A DNA stretch of 64,000 nucleotides from Salipiger sp. H15. GTDB lineage: Bacteria > Pseudomonadota > Alphaproteobacteria > Rhodobacterales > Rhodobacteraceae. Positions 35,102-44,985 of the stretch are shown piece by piece. Each line of letters opens with the position of its first letter. The first letter of the stretch is position 1. Both the position numbers and the translations under genes were made by a program. The notes beneath the pieces are model-generated. The model worked only from the letters and a program-made list of their open reading frames with translations, was not told where the DNA came from and searched no databases. Where the stretch lies: the NCBI RefSeq assembly GCF_040409955.1, contig NZ_CP123384.1, positions 2,427,501-2,491,500 on the forward strand. The letters run 5' to 3'.

Positions 35102-36472
35102 TTACCGGTAGGTGACTTGGCGGACGGCGTCGATCACCTCTGCGGTGGTGATCAGCGCGTGCTTCTCGAGGTTCGCCGCGTAGGGCATGGGCACGTCCTT
35201 GCCGGTGCAGTTGATCACCGGGGCGTCCAGCCAGTCGAAGGCGTTCTGCATGATGTAGGCCGAGAGGTGGTTGCCGATGGAGCCCACCGGCCAGCCCTCT
35301 TCCACGGTCACGCAGCGGTTGGTCTTCTTCACCGACTCGATGACGGTGCCGTAGTCGATCGGGCGCAGGGTGCGCAGGTCGATCACCTCGGCCGAGATGC
35401 CCTCTTCCGCCAGCTTGTCCGCCGCCTCGAGCGCGTAGGTCATGCCGATGCCGAACGACACGATGGTGACATCGGTGCCCTCGCGCCAGATCTTCGCCTT
35501 GCCGAAGGGCACGGTGAAGTCGTCCATCACCGGCACCTCGAAGGAGCGGCCGTAGAGGATCTCGTTCTCGAGGAAGATCACCGGGTTCGGGTCACGGATG
35601 GCGCTCTTCAGCAGGCCCTTGGCGTCGGCTGCCGAGTAGGGCATCGCCACCTTGAGGCCGGGCACCATGGCGTACCATGCGGCGTAGTCCTGGGAGTGCT
35701 GCGCGCCCACGCGGGCGGCGGCGCCGTTCGGGCCGCGGAACACCATCGGTGCGCCCATCTGGCCGCCCGACATGTAGAGCGTCTTGGCCGCCGAATTGAT
35801 GATCTGGTCGATCGCCTGCATGGCGAAGTTGAAGGTCATGAACTCGACGATGGGCTTGAGCCCGCCGAAGGCCGCGCCGACGCCGATGCCGGCAAAGCCG
35901 TGCTCGGTGATCGGCGTGTCGATGACGCGCTTCGAGCCGAACTCGTCGAGCAGGCCCTGGGTCACCTTGTAGGCGCCCTGGTACTCGGCCACTTCCTCGC
36001 CCATGACGAAGACGGTGGGATCGGCGCGCATTTCCTCGGCCATGGCGTCGCGAAGCGCTTCGCGCACGGTCTGGGTCTTCATCTGGGTGCCCTCGGGCCA
36101 GTCGGGCGTGACCGCCCTGGCCTTGGGGGTCGCCGGGACCGAGGCGGGGGCGGGCGCCGCGGCGGGCGCTTCCTCGGCCTTGGCCGGGGCGGCCTCGGCC
36201 TTCGGCGCGGCGATGTCGTCCGCGCTTTCGCCGTCCTCGACCAGCACGGCGATCGGGGTGTTGACCTTCACGCCCTCGGTGCCCTCGGCGATCAGCAGCT
36301 TGCCGACGATGCCCTCGTCGACCGCCTCGAATTCCATCGTGGCCTTGTCGGTCTCGATCTCGGCGATGATGTCGCCCGAGCTCACGGTGTCACCCTCTTT
36401 CACCAGCCACTTGGCCAGCGTGCCCTCTTCCATGGTCGGCGAGAGCGCGGGCATGAGAATTTCGGTTGCCAT
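35102..36472 (-). CDS. pdhB: Pyruvate dehydrogenase E1 beta subunit with N-terminal lipoyl domain
   Basis: 456 residues. Residues 1-80 are a lipoyl domain nearly identical to that of the neighbouring E2 (same [17 protein letters not shown] site). An Ala/Pro linker (90-120) leads to the transketolase-like E1-beta body from about 130 ([52 protein letters not shown]). E1 alpha and beta decarboxylate pyruvate with thiamine diphosphate. A lipoyl-bearing E1 beta is known in several alphaproteobacteria and adds lipoyl arms to the complex. Confidence 0.95.
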   Translation of the reverse strand: MATEILMPALSPTMEEGTLAKWLVKEGDTVSSGDIIAEIETDKATMEFEAVDEGIVGKLLIAEGTEGVKVNTPIAVLVEDGESADDIAAPKAEAAPAKAEEAPAAAPAPASVPATPKARAVTPDWPEGTQMKTQTVREALRDAMAEEMRADPTVFVMGEEVAEYQGAYKVTQGLLDEFGSKRVIDTPITEHGFAGIGVGAAFGGLKPIVEFMTFNFAMQAIDQIINSAAKTLYMSGGQMGAPMVFRGPNGAAARVGAQHSQDYAAWYAMVPGLKVAMPYSAADAKGLLKSAIRDPNPVIFLENEILYGRSFEVPVMDDFTVPFGKAKIWREGTDVTIVSFGIGMTYALEAADKLAEEGISAEVIDLRTLRPIDYGTVIESVKKTNRCVTVEEGWPVGSIGNHLSAYIMQNAFDWLDAPVINCTGKDVPMPYAANLEKHALITTAEVIDAVRQVTYR

Positions 36473-36491
36473 GTCGGTTGGTCCTTCTGCC

Positions 36492-37514
36492 TCAGGCCTC
36501 TGCCGCCGTGCCTTGCGGCACCACGTCGGCATAGATGTCGGTCCAGAGCTCCTCGAGCGCCGGCTCCGGGCTCTCCTTCGAGAACTCCGCCGAGGCGTTC
36601 ACGATGTCCTTGATGTTCTTGTCGATCGCCTTGAGGTCGTCCTCGGTGGCGTGCTTGCCCTGCAGCAGCAGGTCGCGCACGCTCTGGATCGGGTCGCGCT
36701 CGTCGCGCATCTTCTGGACTTCCTCGCGGGTCCGGTACTTGGCCGGGTCCGACATCGAGTGGCCGCGGTAGCGGTAGGTCTTCACCTCGAGGATGTAGGG
36801 GCCCTTGCCGGCGCGGCAATGCGCCACGGCCTTCTCGCCCGCTTCCTTGACCGCCAGCACGTCCATGCCGTCGACCAGCTCGCCCGGGATGCCATAGGGC
36901 GCGCCGCGGGTGTAGATTTCCTCGGTTGAGGTCGAGCGCTTCTGCGCGGTGCCCATGGCGTACTGGTTGTTCTCGATGACGAAGATCACCGGCAGCTTCC
37001 AGATCGAGGCCATGTTGAAGGTCTCGTAGACCTGGCCCTGGTTCGCGGCGCCGTCGCCGAAGTAGGCGAAGGTCACGCGGTCGTTGCCGAGATAGGCGTC
37101 GGCGAAGGCGAGACCGGCGCCGAGCGGCACCTGCGCGCCGACGATGCCGTGGCCGCCGTAGAAATGCTTCTCGCGGCTGAACATGTGCATCGAGCCGCCC
37201 TTGCCCTTGGAATAGCCGCCCTCGCGGCCGGTGAGCTCGGCCATCACGCCGTTGGGGTCCATGCCGCAGGCCAGCATGTGGCCGTGGTCGCGGTAGGACG
37301 TGATGCGCTTGTCACCCTCGCTCGCCGCGGCCTCGAGGCCGACGACGACGGCTTCCTGGCCGATGTAGAGGTGGCAGAACCCGCCGATGAGCCCCATGCC
37401 ATAGAGCTGACCCGCCTTCTCTTCGAAGCGGCGGATGAGCAGCATGTCATGGTAGTATTGCTTGAGCTCCTCGGGCGAGACGTTCGGCTTGGCGGATGGT
37501 TTCCGGGCGGCCAT
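36492..37514 (-). CDS. pdhA: Pyruvate dehydrogenase E1 alpha subunit
   Basis: 340 residues. The thiamine diphosphate-binding motif runs from [34 protein letters not shown] (about 170-200); the phosphorylation-loop region [20 protein letters not shown] is present near 265. Start chosen at the ATG with GGGAGGAG about 6 bases upstream (MAARKPSAK); an upstream extension of five residues exists. First gene of the operon, just downstream of an AGTTTA-TAAACT inverted repeat. Confidence 0.95.
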   Translation of the reverse strand: MAARKPSAKPNVSPEELKQYYHDMLLIRRFEEKAGQLYGMGLIGGFCHLYIGQEAVVVGLEAAASEGDKRITSYRDHGHMLACGMDPNGVMAELTGREGGYSKGKGGSMHMFSREKHFYGGHGIVGAQVPLGAGLAFADAYLGNDRVTFAYFGDGAANQGQVYETFNMASIWKLPVIFVIENNQYAMGTAQKRSTSTEEIYTRGAPYGIPGELVDGMDVLAVKEAGEKAVAHCRAGKGPYILEVKTYRYRGHSMSDPAKYRTREEVQKMRDERDPIQSVRDLLLQGKHATEDDLKAIDKNIKDIVNASAEFSKESPEPALEELWTDIYADVVPQGTAAEA

Positions 37515-37531
37515 GGGGACTCCTCCCAACT

Positions 37532-37547
37532 AGTTTAGTGTTAAACT
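37532..37547. promoter_or_regulatory. Inverted repeat upstream of pdhA (candidate operator)
   Basis: AGTTTA-GTGT-TAAACT is an exact 6-bp inverted repeat centred 25 bases before the pdhA start, in an AT-rich patch. Its position would let a bound protein block transcription or initiation. The regulator is unknown. Confidence 0.4.
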
Positions 37548-37703
37548 TTCTCCCACAGTAAAACGCCGGCGACGGAGTGTCAAAGGGCGGGGAGGAAGGT
37601 TTCGTCAAAAAGTGGCCCGGGATGACGCCGGGGAAGGGAAGTGGCGGAACCCCGCCGTTCCCGCGCCGCCCCGGCGGGGTGCCCGGCCGCGCCGTTGCGC
37701 CGT

Positions 37704-37799
37704 GCGTATTTGCAAAGAGAAGAAGCGCAGGTCCTTCTTCTCTTTGAAAAATACGCCGGGGGAGCACGGCGCGCAGCGGCGTGCGGGGGCGGAGCCCCC
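37704..37799 (-). repeat. Extragenic palindromic element, copy 3 (full)
   Basis: In the 343-bp gap between the ftsB 3' end and the pdhA 5' end. Arms GCGTATTTGCAAAGAGAAGAAG (37704-37725) and its inverse ending AAATACGC (37734-37756) flank an 8-base loop; the GC hairpin GGGGGC-GGA-GCCCCC (37785-37799) lies at the other end, with a GCACGGCGCGCAGCGGCGTGC hairpin between. Same orientation as copy 1. The rest of the gap holds the candidate pdhA operator and nothing else recognisable. Confidence 0.85.
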
Positions 37800-37857
37800 T
37801 CTTGGACAAGGGAGGCGCGGGTGCAGGGCGGGTGAAGGGGGGAGAGTCGCCGGTACC

Positions 37858-38157
37858 TTACCGGACGACGATCTCGTCGGCGCGGATCATGCCCAGCACG
37901 TCGCGCGCCTGCTGGTCGAGCAGGTCGAGGTCGAGGTAATCGTCCGACAGGCGCAGCGTGGCGTTTTCCATGTGCGCGACCTCGGCGTTGATCCCGGCGA
38001 GCTCGGTCGTGAGCCGGTCGGCCTCGACCTCGATCTCGGCGCGGCGGAAGAGGCCGAAATCGCCCTGCACGGCGGCGAAGGTGAAATAGCCCGAGAGGCT
38101 CAGCGTGATCACCGCGAAGACAAGGCCGCCGAAGGCCGGTTTGCGTCTGCCCGTCAT
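37858..38157 (-). CDS. ftsB: Cell-division protein FtsB/DivIC-type septum formation initiator
   Basis: 99 residues. A short basic cytoplasmic start (MTGRRKP), one membrane helix (about 10-30) and a periplasmic coiled coil (AEIEVEADRLTTELAGINAEVAHMENATLRL) give the FtsB topology; a C-terminal DLLDQQARDVLGMIRADEIV follows. It bridges FtsL and FtsQ in the divisome. Upstream of the pdh operon on the same strand, an arrangement common in Rhodobacteraceae. Confidence 0.85.
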   Translation of the reverse strand: MTGRRKPAFGGLVFAVITLSLSGYFTFAAVQGDFGLFRRAEIEVEADRLTTELAGINAEVAHMENATLRLSDDYLDLDLLDQQARDVLGMIRADEIVVR

Positions 38158-38349
38158 GTGCGTGGAATCCTGTTGCCTGTTCCGACTGCTTTGGCGCCGC
38201 GACCCCTCTTTTGCCGGGAGCCTGTCGGACGTCGGGGAAACCATGCCACAAGGCGCGGGTCCCGGGAAAGCCCCAAGGCGCGAAACCTTGGGGAAATCCT
38301 GTGATTTGATGCCGGATGTGGCCGATCCGCCCCGGCGGGGGCGGCGCGG

Positions 38350-39528
38350 TCAGCCGAGCGCGGCGACGCCGGGCAGGGTCTTGCCTTCCATCCATTCGAG
38401 GAAGGCGCCGCCGGCGGTGGAGATATAGGTGAAATCCTCCGAGGCCCCGGCCTTGTTCAGCGCCGCCACCGTGTCGCCGCCGCCGGCGACCGAGACCAGC
38501 TCGCCGCGCGCGGTGCGCTTGGCGGCATATTTCGCCGCGGCATTGGTCGCGGCGTCGAAGGGCGCGATCTCGAAGGCTCCCAGCGGCCCGTTCCAGATCA
38601 GCGTCGCGGCGCGGGCGATGGCCTGCTCGATATGCGCGACGCTGTCGGGGCCGGCGTCGAGGATCATCGCGTCGGCCGGGCAGGCCTCGGCGGGGACCAC
38701 CTCGGACGGCGCGTTCTCGCGGAACTCGCGCGCCACCACCACGTCGCGCGGCAGCAGGATCTCGCAGCCCGCCGAGGCGGCCTTCTCGGCGATCGCCTTC
38801 GCGGTGCCTGTCATCTCGTGCTCGCAGAGCGACTTGCCCACGTCGACGCCCTGCGCGGCGAGGAAGGTGTTGGCCATGCCGCCGCCGATCACCAGCATGT
38901 CGACCTTTTCGACGAGGTTGCCGAGCAGGTCGAGCTTGGTCGAGACCTTGGCGCCGCCGACCACCGCCAGCACCGGGCGCTTGGGCGCGCCGAGCGCGGA
39001 TTCGAGCGCCTCGAGCTCGGCCTGCATCAGCCGGCCGGCGCAGGAGGGCAGCAGGTGCGCCAGCGCCGCGGTCGAGGCATGGGCGCGGTGCGCCGCCGAG
39101 AAGGCATCGTTGCAGTAGACGTCACCGAGCGCGGCGTAGCGCCTGGCGAGCTCGGCGTCGTTCTTCTCCTCGCCGGGCTCGAAGCGGGTGTTCTCGACCA
39201 GCACGACCTGGCCCGGATCGCAGGCGTCGATCACCACCTCGGCCTCGTCGAGCGTGGTGAAATGCACCCTGGTGCCGAAGGCCGCCTCGAGCGCGGGGAC
39301 CAGCATCTTCAGCGACATCTCGGGCACGACCTTGCCCTTGGGTCGGCCGAAATGCGCCAGCAGGATCGGCTTGCCGCCGCGCGAGAGGATGTCCTGCACC
39401 GTCGGCGCCACGCGCTCGATCCGGGTCGCGTCGGTGACCACGCCGCCGTCCACCGGCACGTTGATGTCGACACGGGTGAGCACGCGCTTGCCGTCAAGTT
39501 CCATGTCGTCGAGGGTCTTCCAGGCCAT
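38350..39528 (-). CDS. pgk: Phosphoglycerate kinase
   Basis: 392 residues, normal length. [30 protein letters not shown] is the substrate-binding N-terminal signature; HFGRPKGK, the basic patch, and [13 protein letters not shown] follow. The C-terminal nucleotide domain has [14 protein letters not shown] and ends [29 protein letters not shown]. Makes ATP from 1,3-bisphosphoglycerate. ATG with AGGAGGACCGAG. Divergent from the cyclophilin pair. Confidence 0.96.
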   Translation of the reverse strand: MAWKTLDDMELDGKRVLTRVDINVPVDGGVVTDATRIERVAPTVQDILSRGGKPILLAHFGRPKGKVVPEMSLKMLVPALEAAFGTRVHFTTLDEAEVVIDACDPGQVVLVENTRFEPGEEKNDAELARRYAALGDVYCNDAFSAAHRAHASTAALAHLLPSCAGRLMQAELEALESALGAPKRPVLAVVGGAKVSTKLDLLGNLVEKVDMLVIGGGMANTFLAAQGVDVGKSLCEHEMTGTAKAIAEKAASAGCEILLPRDVVVAREFRENAPSEVVPAEACPADAMILDAGPDSVAHIEQAIARAATLIWNGPLGAFEIAPFDAATNAAAKYAAKRTARGELVSVAGGGDTVAALNKAGASEDFTYISTAGGAFLEWMEGKTLPGVAALG

Positions 39529-39604
39529 CTCGGTCCTCCTGATCCGTTCTTGGCCAATGGTCTGCCCCGTGCCGCGCGCAAGGTCAATGCAGCAGAGAGT
39601 GGGA

Positions 39605-39641
39605 GGGCGCGCGCGCCGCGCGGCGGGTCCGGCGCGCGCCC
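39605..39641. repeat. CG-alternating inverted repeat between pgk and cyclophilin genes
   Basis: GGGCGCGCGC (39605-39614) and GCGCGCGCCC (39632-39641) are perfect inverted 10-mers with a 17-base GC-only loop. The region is almost pure alternating C and G, able to form a cruciform or Z-DNA. It lies between two divergent promoters. Confidence 0.45.
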
Positions 39642-39708
39642 GCGCGTCTTGGCATTCGGGTCCGGGCAGACTAAATCTCGCGCAACGCACGCCATAGGGA
39701 GTATCGAC

Positions 39709-40215
39709 ATGGCCGAGATCAAGGACCCCGAAAACACCATCCTGATGGAGCTCAAGAACGGCACCGTCACCATCGAGCTGCTGCCGGACGTCGCGCCCAA
39801 GCACGTCGAGCGCATGAAGGAACTCGCGCGGTCGGGCCAATATGACAACGTCTGCTTCCACCGCGTGATCGAGGGCTTCATGGCGCAGACCGGCGATGTC
39901 GAGCACGGCGACATGGAAGACGGCTTCAACCTGCGCCGCGCCGGCACCGGTGGCTCCGAGCTGCCCGACCTGCCGGCGGAATTCTCGCGCCTGCCGCATG
40001 ACCGCGGCACGCTCGGCGCCGCGCGCTCGATGAACCCGAACTCGGCCAACTCGCAGTTCTTCATCAACTTCAAGGACAACCATTTCCTCAACGGCCAGTA
40101 CACCGTCTACGGCCGGGTCATCGAGGGCATGGAGCATGTCGACGCGATCACCCGCGGCGAGCCGCCCGCGAGCCCCGACCGGATGATCTCGGTGAAGGTG
40201 GCCGCCGATGAATAA
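39709..40215 (+). CDS. Cytoplasmic cyclophilin-type peptidyl-prolyl isomerase
   Basis: 168 residues with no signal peptide. Cyclophilin signatures: [19 protein letters not shown] (Arg of the active site), [13 protein letters not shown], and [19 protein letters not shown]. Catalyses proline cis-trans isomerisation in the cytoplasm. Overlaps the next gene, a signal-peptide-bearing paralogue, by 8 bases, so the pair is one operon. Confidence 0.93.
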   Translation: MAEIKDPENTILMELKNGTVTIELLPDVAPKHVERMKELARSGQYDNVCFHRVIEGFMAQTGDVEHGDMEDGFNLRRAGTGGSELPDLPAEFSRLPHDRGTLGAARSMNPNSANSQFFINFKDNHFLNGQYTVYGRVIEGMEHVDAITRGEPPASPDRMISVKVAADE

Positions 40216-40756
40216 GCTCGCGCTTCTGCTTTCGGTGCTGGCCTCGCCCGCGCTGGCGGCCGGGCTCGACGTCGAGGTCGCCGGCGAGGGGGCCAACGGC
40301 ACCTTCCACATCGAGCTCTACGACGATGTCGCCCCGCAGCACGCCGCGCGGCTGACCGAGCTGGCCAAGTCCGGCGATTACGACGGGGTGTATTTCCACC
40401 GCGTGATCGAGGGCTTCATGGCGCAGACCGGCGATGTGCAGTTCGGCCGTGACGGCGGCGACATGCGCATGGCGGGCATGGGCGGCTCGGACCTGCCGGA
40501 CCTGCCGGCGGAGTTCTCCGAGAAGTCCTTCGAGCGCGGCGTGGTCGGCATGGCGCGCTCGCAGGATCCGAACTCGGCCAACTCGCAGTTCTTCATCATG
40601 TTCGCCCCGGCGCCGCACCTCAACGGTGCCTATACCGCGGTGGGCGAGGTGACCTCGGGCATGGAAGTGATCGACGCGATCAAGCGCGGCACCGGGCCGA
40701 ACGGCGCCGTGGTCGGCAAGCCCGACATCATGGTCAAGGTCACGCCGACCGAGTGA
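40208..40756 (+). CDS. Exported cyclophilin-type peptidyl-prolyl isomerase
   Basis: 182 residues. An 18-residue signal peptide ([18 protein letters not shown]) directs it to the periplasm, otherwise it is a paralogue of the preceding gene with the same [31 protein letters not shown] and [19 protein letters not shown] motifs. The two probably arose by duplication and now serve two compartments from one transcript. Confidence 0.92.
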   Translation: MNKLALLLSVLASPALAAGLDVEVAGEGANGTFHIELYDDVAPQHAARLTELAKSGDYDGVYFHRVIEGFMAQTGDVQFGRDGGDMRMAGMGGSDLPDLPAEFSEKSFERGVVGMARSQDPNSANSQFFIMFAPAPHLNGAYTAVGEVTSGMEVIDAIKRGTGPNGAVVGKPDIMVKVTPTE

Positions 40757-40770
40757 CGCCGCAAAAGGGG

Positions 40771-40854
40771 GAGGGGCTCCGCCCCTCACCCCGAATTTTG
40801 GCCGGCGTATTTTGAAAAAGAAGGGCTGGTCATCGTCAGGTGGCCAGCCCTTCT
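40771..40854 (+). repeat. Extragenic palindromic element, copy 4 (half-element fused to a hairpin)
   Basis: GAGGGGC-TCC-GCCCCTC (40771-40787), then CACCCC and the arm GCGTATTTTGAAAAAGAAG (40805-40822). No inverted arm follows. Instead AGAAGGGCTGG pairs with CCAGCCCTTCT (40819-40829 with 40844-40854), a perfect 11-bp stem whose loop contains the stop codon of the convergent GNAT-type gene. It probably ends transcription from both sides. Confidence 0.75.
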
Positions 40855-41717
40855 GGCAAGCGGCGGGCGAGCGGCGCGAGGGCGCGCGCGCGCAGCCAGG
40901 TGCCGCCGAGCCGGTGCGCCTGTGCCCCGGTGCCGAGCTTGAAGCGGGTGATGCCGGGCGCGTCGTCGCTGTTGAGCATGCCGAGATCGAGCCGGTCGTG
41001 GCCCCGGGTGGACAGCCAGCGCATCGCCTCCCAGAGCAGCAGCGTCATCGCCTGGGCGGCGCGCCCCTCGGGGGTGGTGACGCCGGTGGTCCAGCTGGCC
41101 ATGTGCCCGTGGCGCAGCACCGCGATGGCGGCGAGCGCCGCGCCGTGCCGCCGCGCCTCCCATATCCAGGCCGCGCCGGGATTGGCGGCCGCGAACGCCG
41201 CGAGCAGTCGCGGCGGCAGGTTGCGGTAGCGCCGGGCGCGGGCCTGCGCGGCCTCGGCGGCGAGCAGCCAGTGGTCCCCCTGCAGCGGCAGGCGCCTCAC
41301 CTCCAGCCCCGAGCCTTCGGCGCGGTTGAGGTGGTTGCGCCATTTCGGCGCCAGCGCGGCGCGCATCTTCGCCTCGGGCCCGAGCGGCAGCAGTGCCAGC
41401 GTCATCGGGGTGACAAGCGGCCAGAACCCCGCGCCGCGCAGAGCCGCGGGCGGCAGCGCCTCGGCATTGAGCAGCAGCGGGCCGGGCGGGCGCCAGCTTT
41501 GCAGCCAGTCGAGGGCGTCGTCCTGTCTTTCCGTCACCGGACCGCGGGAGAGCAGCGAGACCTGCCCGAGCAGCGGCAGCTGCCGGACCTGGACCTGCCA
41601 GTGCAGCGGGTTTCCATTGGGCAGGGGGCCCTTGCCGGCGCGGCAGGGATGCCCCAGCGCGGCGCAGGCGCGGGCGTATTCCGGGGACTGCGGCAGGGGT
41701 AGGGCGGGCGCTGTCAT
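40836..41717 (-). CDS. GNAT-fold acetyltransferase-like protein (FemAB/BioF2-type)
   Basis: 293 residues. The C-terminal half fits the FemAB-like GNAT pattern: KWRNHLNRAEGSGLEVRRL, AAIAVLRHGHMASWTTGVTTPEGRAAQAMTLLLWEAMRWL and LDLGMLNSDDAPGITRFKLGTGAQAHRLGGTWLR, the last being the typical closing segment. The N-terminal half resembles a degenerate first GNAT lobe. Substrate unknown. An ATG three codons upstream (41726) is also possible but lies very close to a GGGG site. The last codons overlap repeat copy 4. Confidence 0.75.
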   Translation of the reverse strand: MTAPALPLPQSPEYARACAALGHPCRAGKGPLPNGNPLHWQVQVRQLPLLGQVSLLSRGPVTERQDDALDWLQSWRPPGPLLLNAEALPPAALRGAGFWPLVTPMTLALLPLGPEAKMRAALAPKWRNHLNRAEGSGLEVRRLPLQGDHWLLAAEAAQARARRYRNLPPRLLAAFAAANPGAAWIWEARRHGAALAAIAVLRHGHMASWTTGVTTPEGRAAQAMTLLLWEAMRWLSTRGHDRLDLGMLNSDDAPGITRFKLGTGAQAHRLGGTWLRARALAPLARRLPEGLAT

Positions 41718-41722
41718 GCGCG

Positions 41723-41759
41723 CCATTAACCCCGCCGAAAGTGAGCGCGTGGTTAATGG
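41723..41759. promoter_or_regulatory. Inverted CCATTAACC/GGTTAATGG pair
   Basis: CCATTAACC (41723-41731) and GGTTAATGG (41751-41759) are exact inverse copies with a 19-base spacer. Each contains TTAACC, a CtrA half-site core. The left arm overlaps the possible starts of the GNAT-type gene; the right arm ends 5 bases before the small membrane ORF. Confidence 0.45.
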
Positions 41760-41764
41760 TGTGC

Positions 41765-43499
<1,735 letters not shown>

Positions 43500-43522
43500 G
43501 CGCGCGACCTGCGAGGGAACAA

Positions 43523-43551
43523 GGGGGCCGGTCCGCGAGGGCCGGCCCTTT
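43523..43551 (+). terminator. Terminator downstream of guaB
   Basis: GGGCCGG-TCCGCGA-GGGCCGGCCC-TTT: a GC stem formed by GGCCGG and CCGGCC with a short T-run, about 25 bases after the guaB stop. Moderate strength because only three T follow. Confidence 0.6.
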
Positions 43552-43660
43552 GCGTTCGGCGCGGGACGCCGGATAATCTCTGGACCTTGCGCGCCGCGCG
43601 CGGGTAGAGGGGCGGTGGCCCGATCCGGGCCGCGGGCGACAGCGGCAGGAGCACGAGACG

Positions 43661-43720
43661 ATGCAGCACCACGACATCCCGATGAGCCGGGCGGCAACCG
43701 CCGGGGCGGCGCGCGCATGA
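43661..43720 (+). CDS. Possible 19-codon leader peptide coupled to the RsmB-like gene
   Basis: ATG at 43661 with AGGAG nine bases upstream; reads MQHHDIPMSRAATAGAARA and stops at TGA overlapping the next ATG (ATGA). The downstream gene has only a weak ribosome site of its own, so translation of this peptide could deliver ribosomes to it. No known peptide matches; it may be chance. Confidence 0.35.
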   Translation: MQHHDIPMSRAATAGAARA

Positions 43721-44868
43721 CCCCCGGCGCGAGGCTTCAGGCCGCCGCCGAGGTGCTCGACCGCATCGCCGGCGGCATGGCGGCGGAGCAGGCGCTGCTC
43801 GGCTGGGCGCGCGGCGCGCGCTACGCCGGCTCGAAGGACCGCGCCGCGGTGCGCGACCATGTCTTCGACGTGCTGCGCCGCTGGCGCTCGACCGCCGCCG
43901 AGGGCGGCGGCGAGAGCGGCCGGGCGCGGCTCATCGGCCTTCTGCGCCAGCAGGGCATCGCGCCCGGCGATCTCTTCACCGGCGGCCACGCGCCCGCCGC
44001 GCTGACCCCCGACGAAGCGGCCGCGGGACGGCCGCCCGAGGGTGCCGAGGCGCGCGACCTGCCCGACTGGATCGACGCGCTGCTCGCCGGGAGCCTCGGT
44101 GACGGGGCTGCCGCCGCCGCCGAGGCGCTGCGAGAGCGGGCCGCGGTCTTCCTGCGGGTGAACACGCTGCGCGGGGATCTGGCCGCGGCGCAAGCCGCGC
44201 TGGCGGAGGAGGGCATCGAGACCCGGCCGCACCCGCTTGCCGCCGGGGCGCTCGAGGTGACCTCCGGCGCGCGCCGAATCGCGCAGAGCCGGGCCTTCAC
44301 CGAGGGGCTTGTCGAGCTGCAGGACGTCGCGAGCCAGGCCGTGGTCGAGGCGCTGCCGCTGAAGTCCGGCCTGCGCGTGCTCGATTACTGCGCCGGCGGC
44401 GGCGGCAAGGCGCTGGCCATGGCCGCGCGCACCAAGGGCGAGGTCGAGGCGCATGACGCCGACCCGCGCCGCATGTCCGACCTGCCGGCCCGTGCGAACC
44501 GCGCCGGGGCGCGCGTCCGGCAGGTGGCGAAGCCGCAGGGGCAGTACGACCTCGTGCTCTGCGACGTGCCCTGTTCCGGCAGTGGTGCCTGGCGCCGATC
44601 GCCCGAGGGCAAGTGGCGGCTGACCGCGGAGCGGCTGGCCGAGCTCGAGGCCATCCAGGCCGGGATCCTCGACATCGCGGCACGGCTGATCCGCCCGGGC
44701 GGGGTGCTGGCCTATGCCACCTGCTCGATGCTGGCGGCGGAGAACGCCGCGCAGGTCGAGGCCTTCCTCGCGCGCCATCCCGGCTGGACGCTGGGGCAGA
44801 TGCGCCAGTTCCTGCCCGGCGACGGCGGCGACGGCTTCTTCGGTGCCCAGCTGCATCCGCCTGTCTGA
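43717..44868 (+). CDS. RsmB/NOP-family 16S/23S rRNA (cytosine-5) methyltransferase
   Basis: 383 residues. An N-terminal NusB-like helical domain (about 1-130) is followed by the SAM-dependent methyltransferase: VLDYCAGGGGKALAMAA (SAM loop), CDVPCSGSGAWRRSPEGKWR (catalytic loop) and YATCSMLAAENAAQVEAFL (nucleophilic Cys). It methylates cytosine C5 in rRNA; RsmB itself acts on C967, but exact target is uncertain. Start chosen at the ATG overlapping the tiny upstream frame; a GTG at 43615 would add 34 residues. Confidence 0.85.
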   Translation: MTPGARLQAAAEVLDRIAGGMAAEQALLGWARGARYAGSKDRAAVRDHVFDVLRRWRSTAAEGGGESGRARLIGLLRQQGIAPGDLFTGGHAPAALTPDEAAAGRPPEGAEARDLPDWIDALLAGSLGDGAAAAAEALRERAAVFLRVNTLRGDLAAAQAALAEEGIETRPHPLAAGALEVTSGARRIAQSRAFTEGLVELQDVASQAVVEALPLKSGLRVLDYCAGGGGKALAMAARTKGEVEAHDADPRRMSDLPARANRAGARVRQVAKPQGQYDLVLCDVPCSGSGAWRRSPEGKWRLTAERLAELEAIQAGILDIAARLIRPGGVLAYATCSMLAAENAAQVEAFLARHPGWTLGQMRQFLPGDGGDGFFGAQLHPPV

Positions 44869-44918
44869 GCGGCGTTTCCGGCCGGGTTCGAGCGGGATGA
44901 CGCGCCGAAAGAGATGGG

Positions 44919-44933
44919 TTAACCTTTAGTTAA
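44919..44933 (+). promoter_or_regulatory. Perfect CtrA box upstream of cckA
   Basis: TTAA-CCTTTAG-TTAA matches the full CtrA recognition sequence exactly and lies 53-67 bases before the cckA start. The sequence is known from Caulobacter and Rhodobacterales; its use here is inferred. It implies feedback from CtrA onto its own phosphorelay. Confidence 0.75.
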
Positions 44934-44985
44934 GCCTCGCCATGCCACATGGAGGCGCGGTGACACGGTTGAGGGGGAGGCCCGC

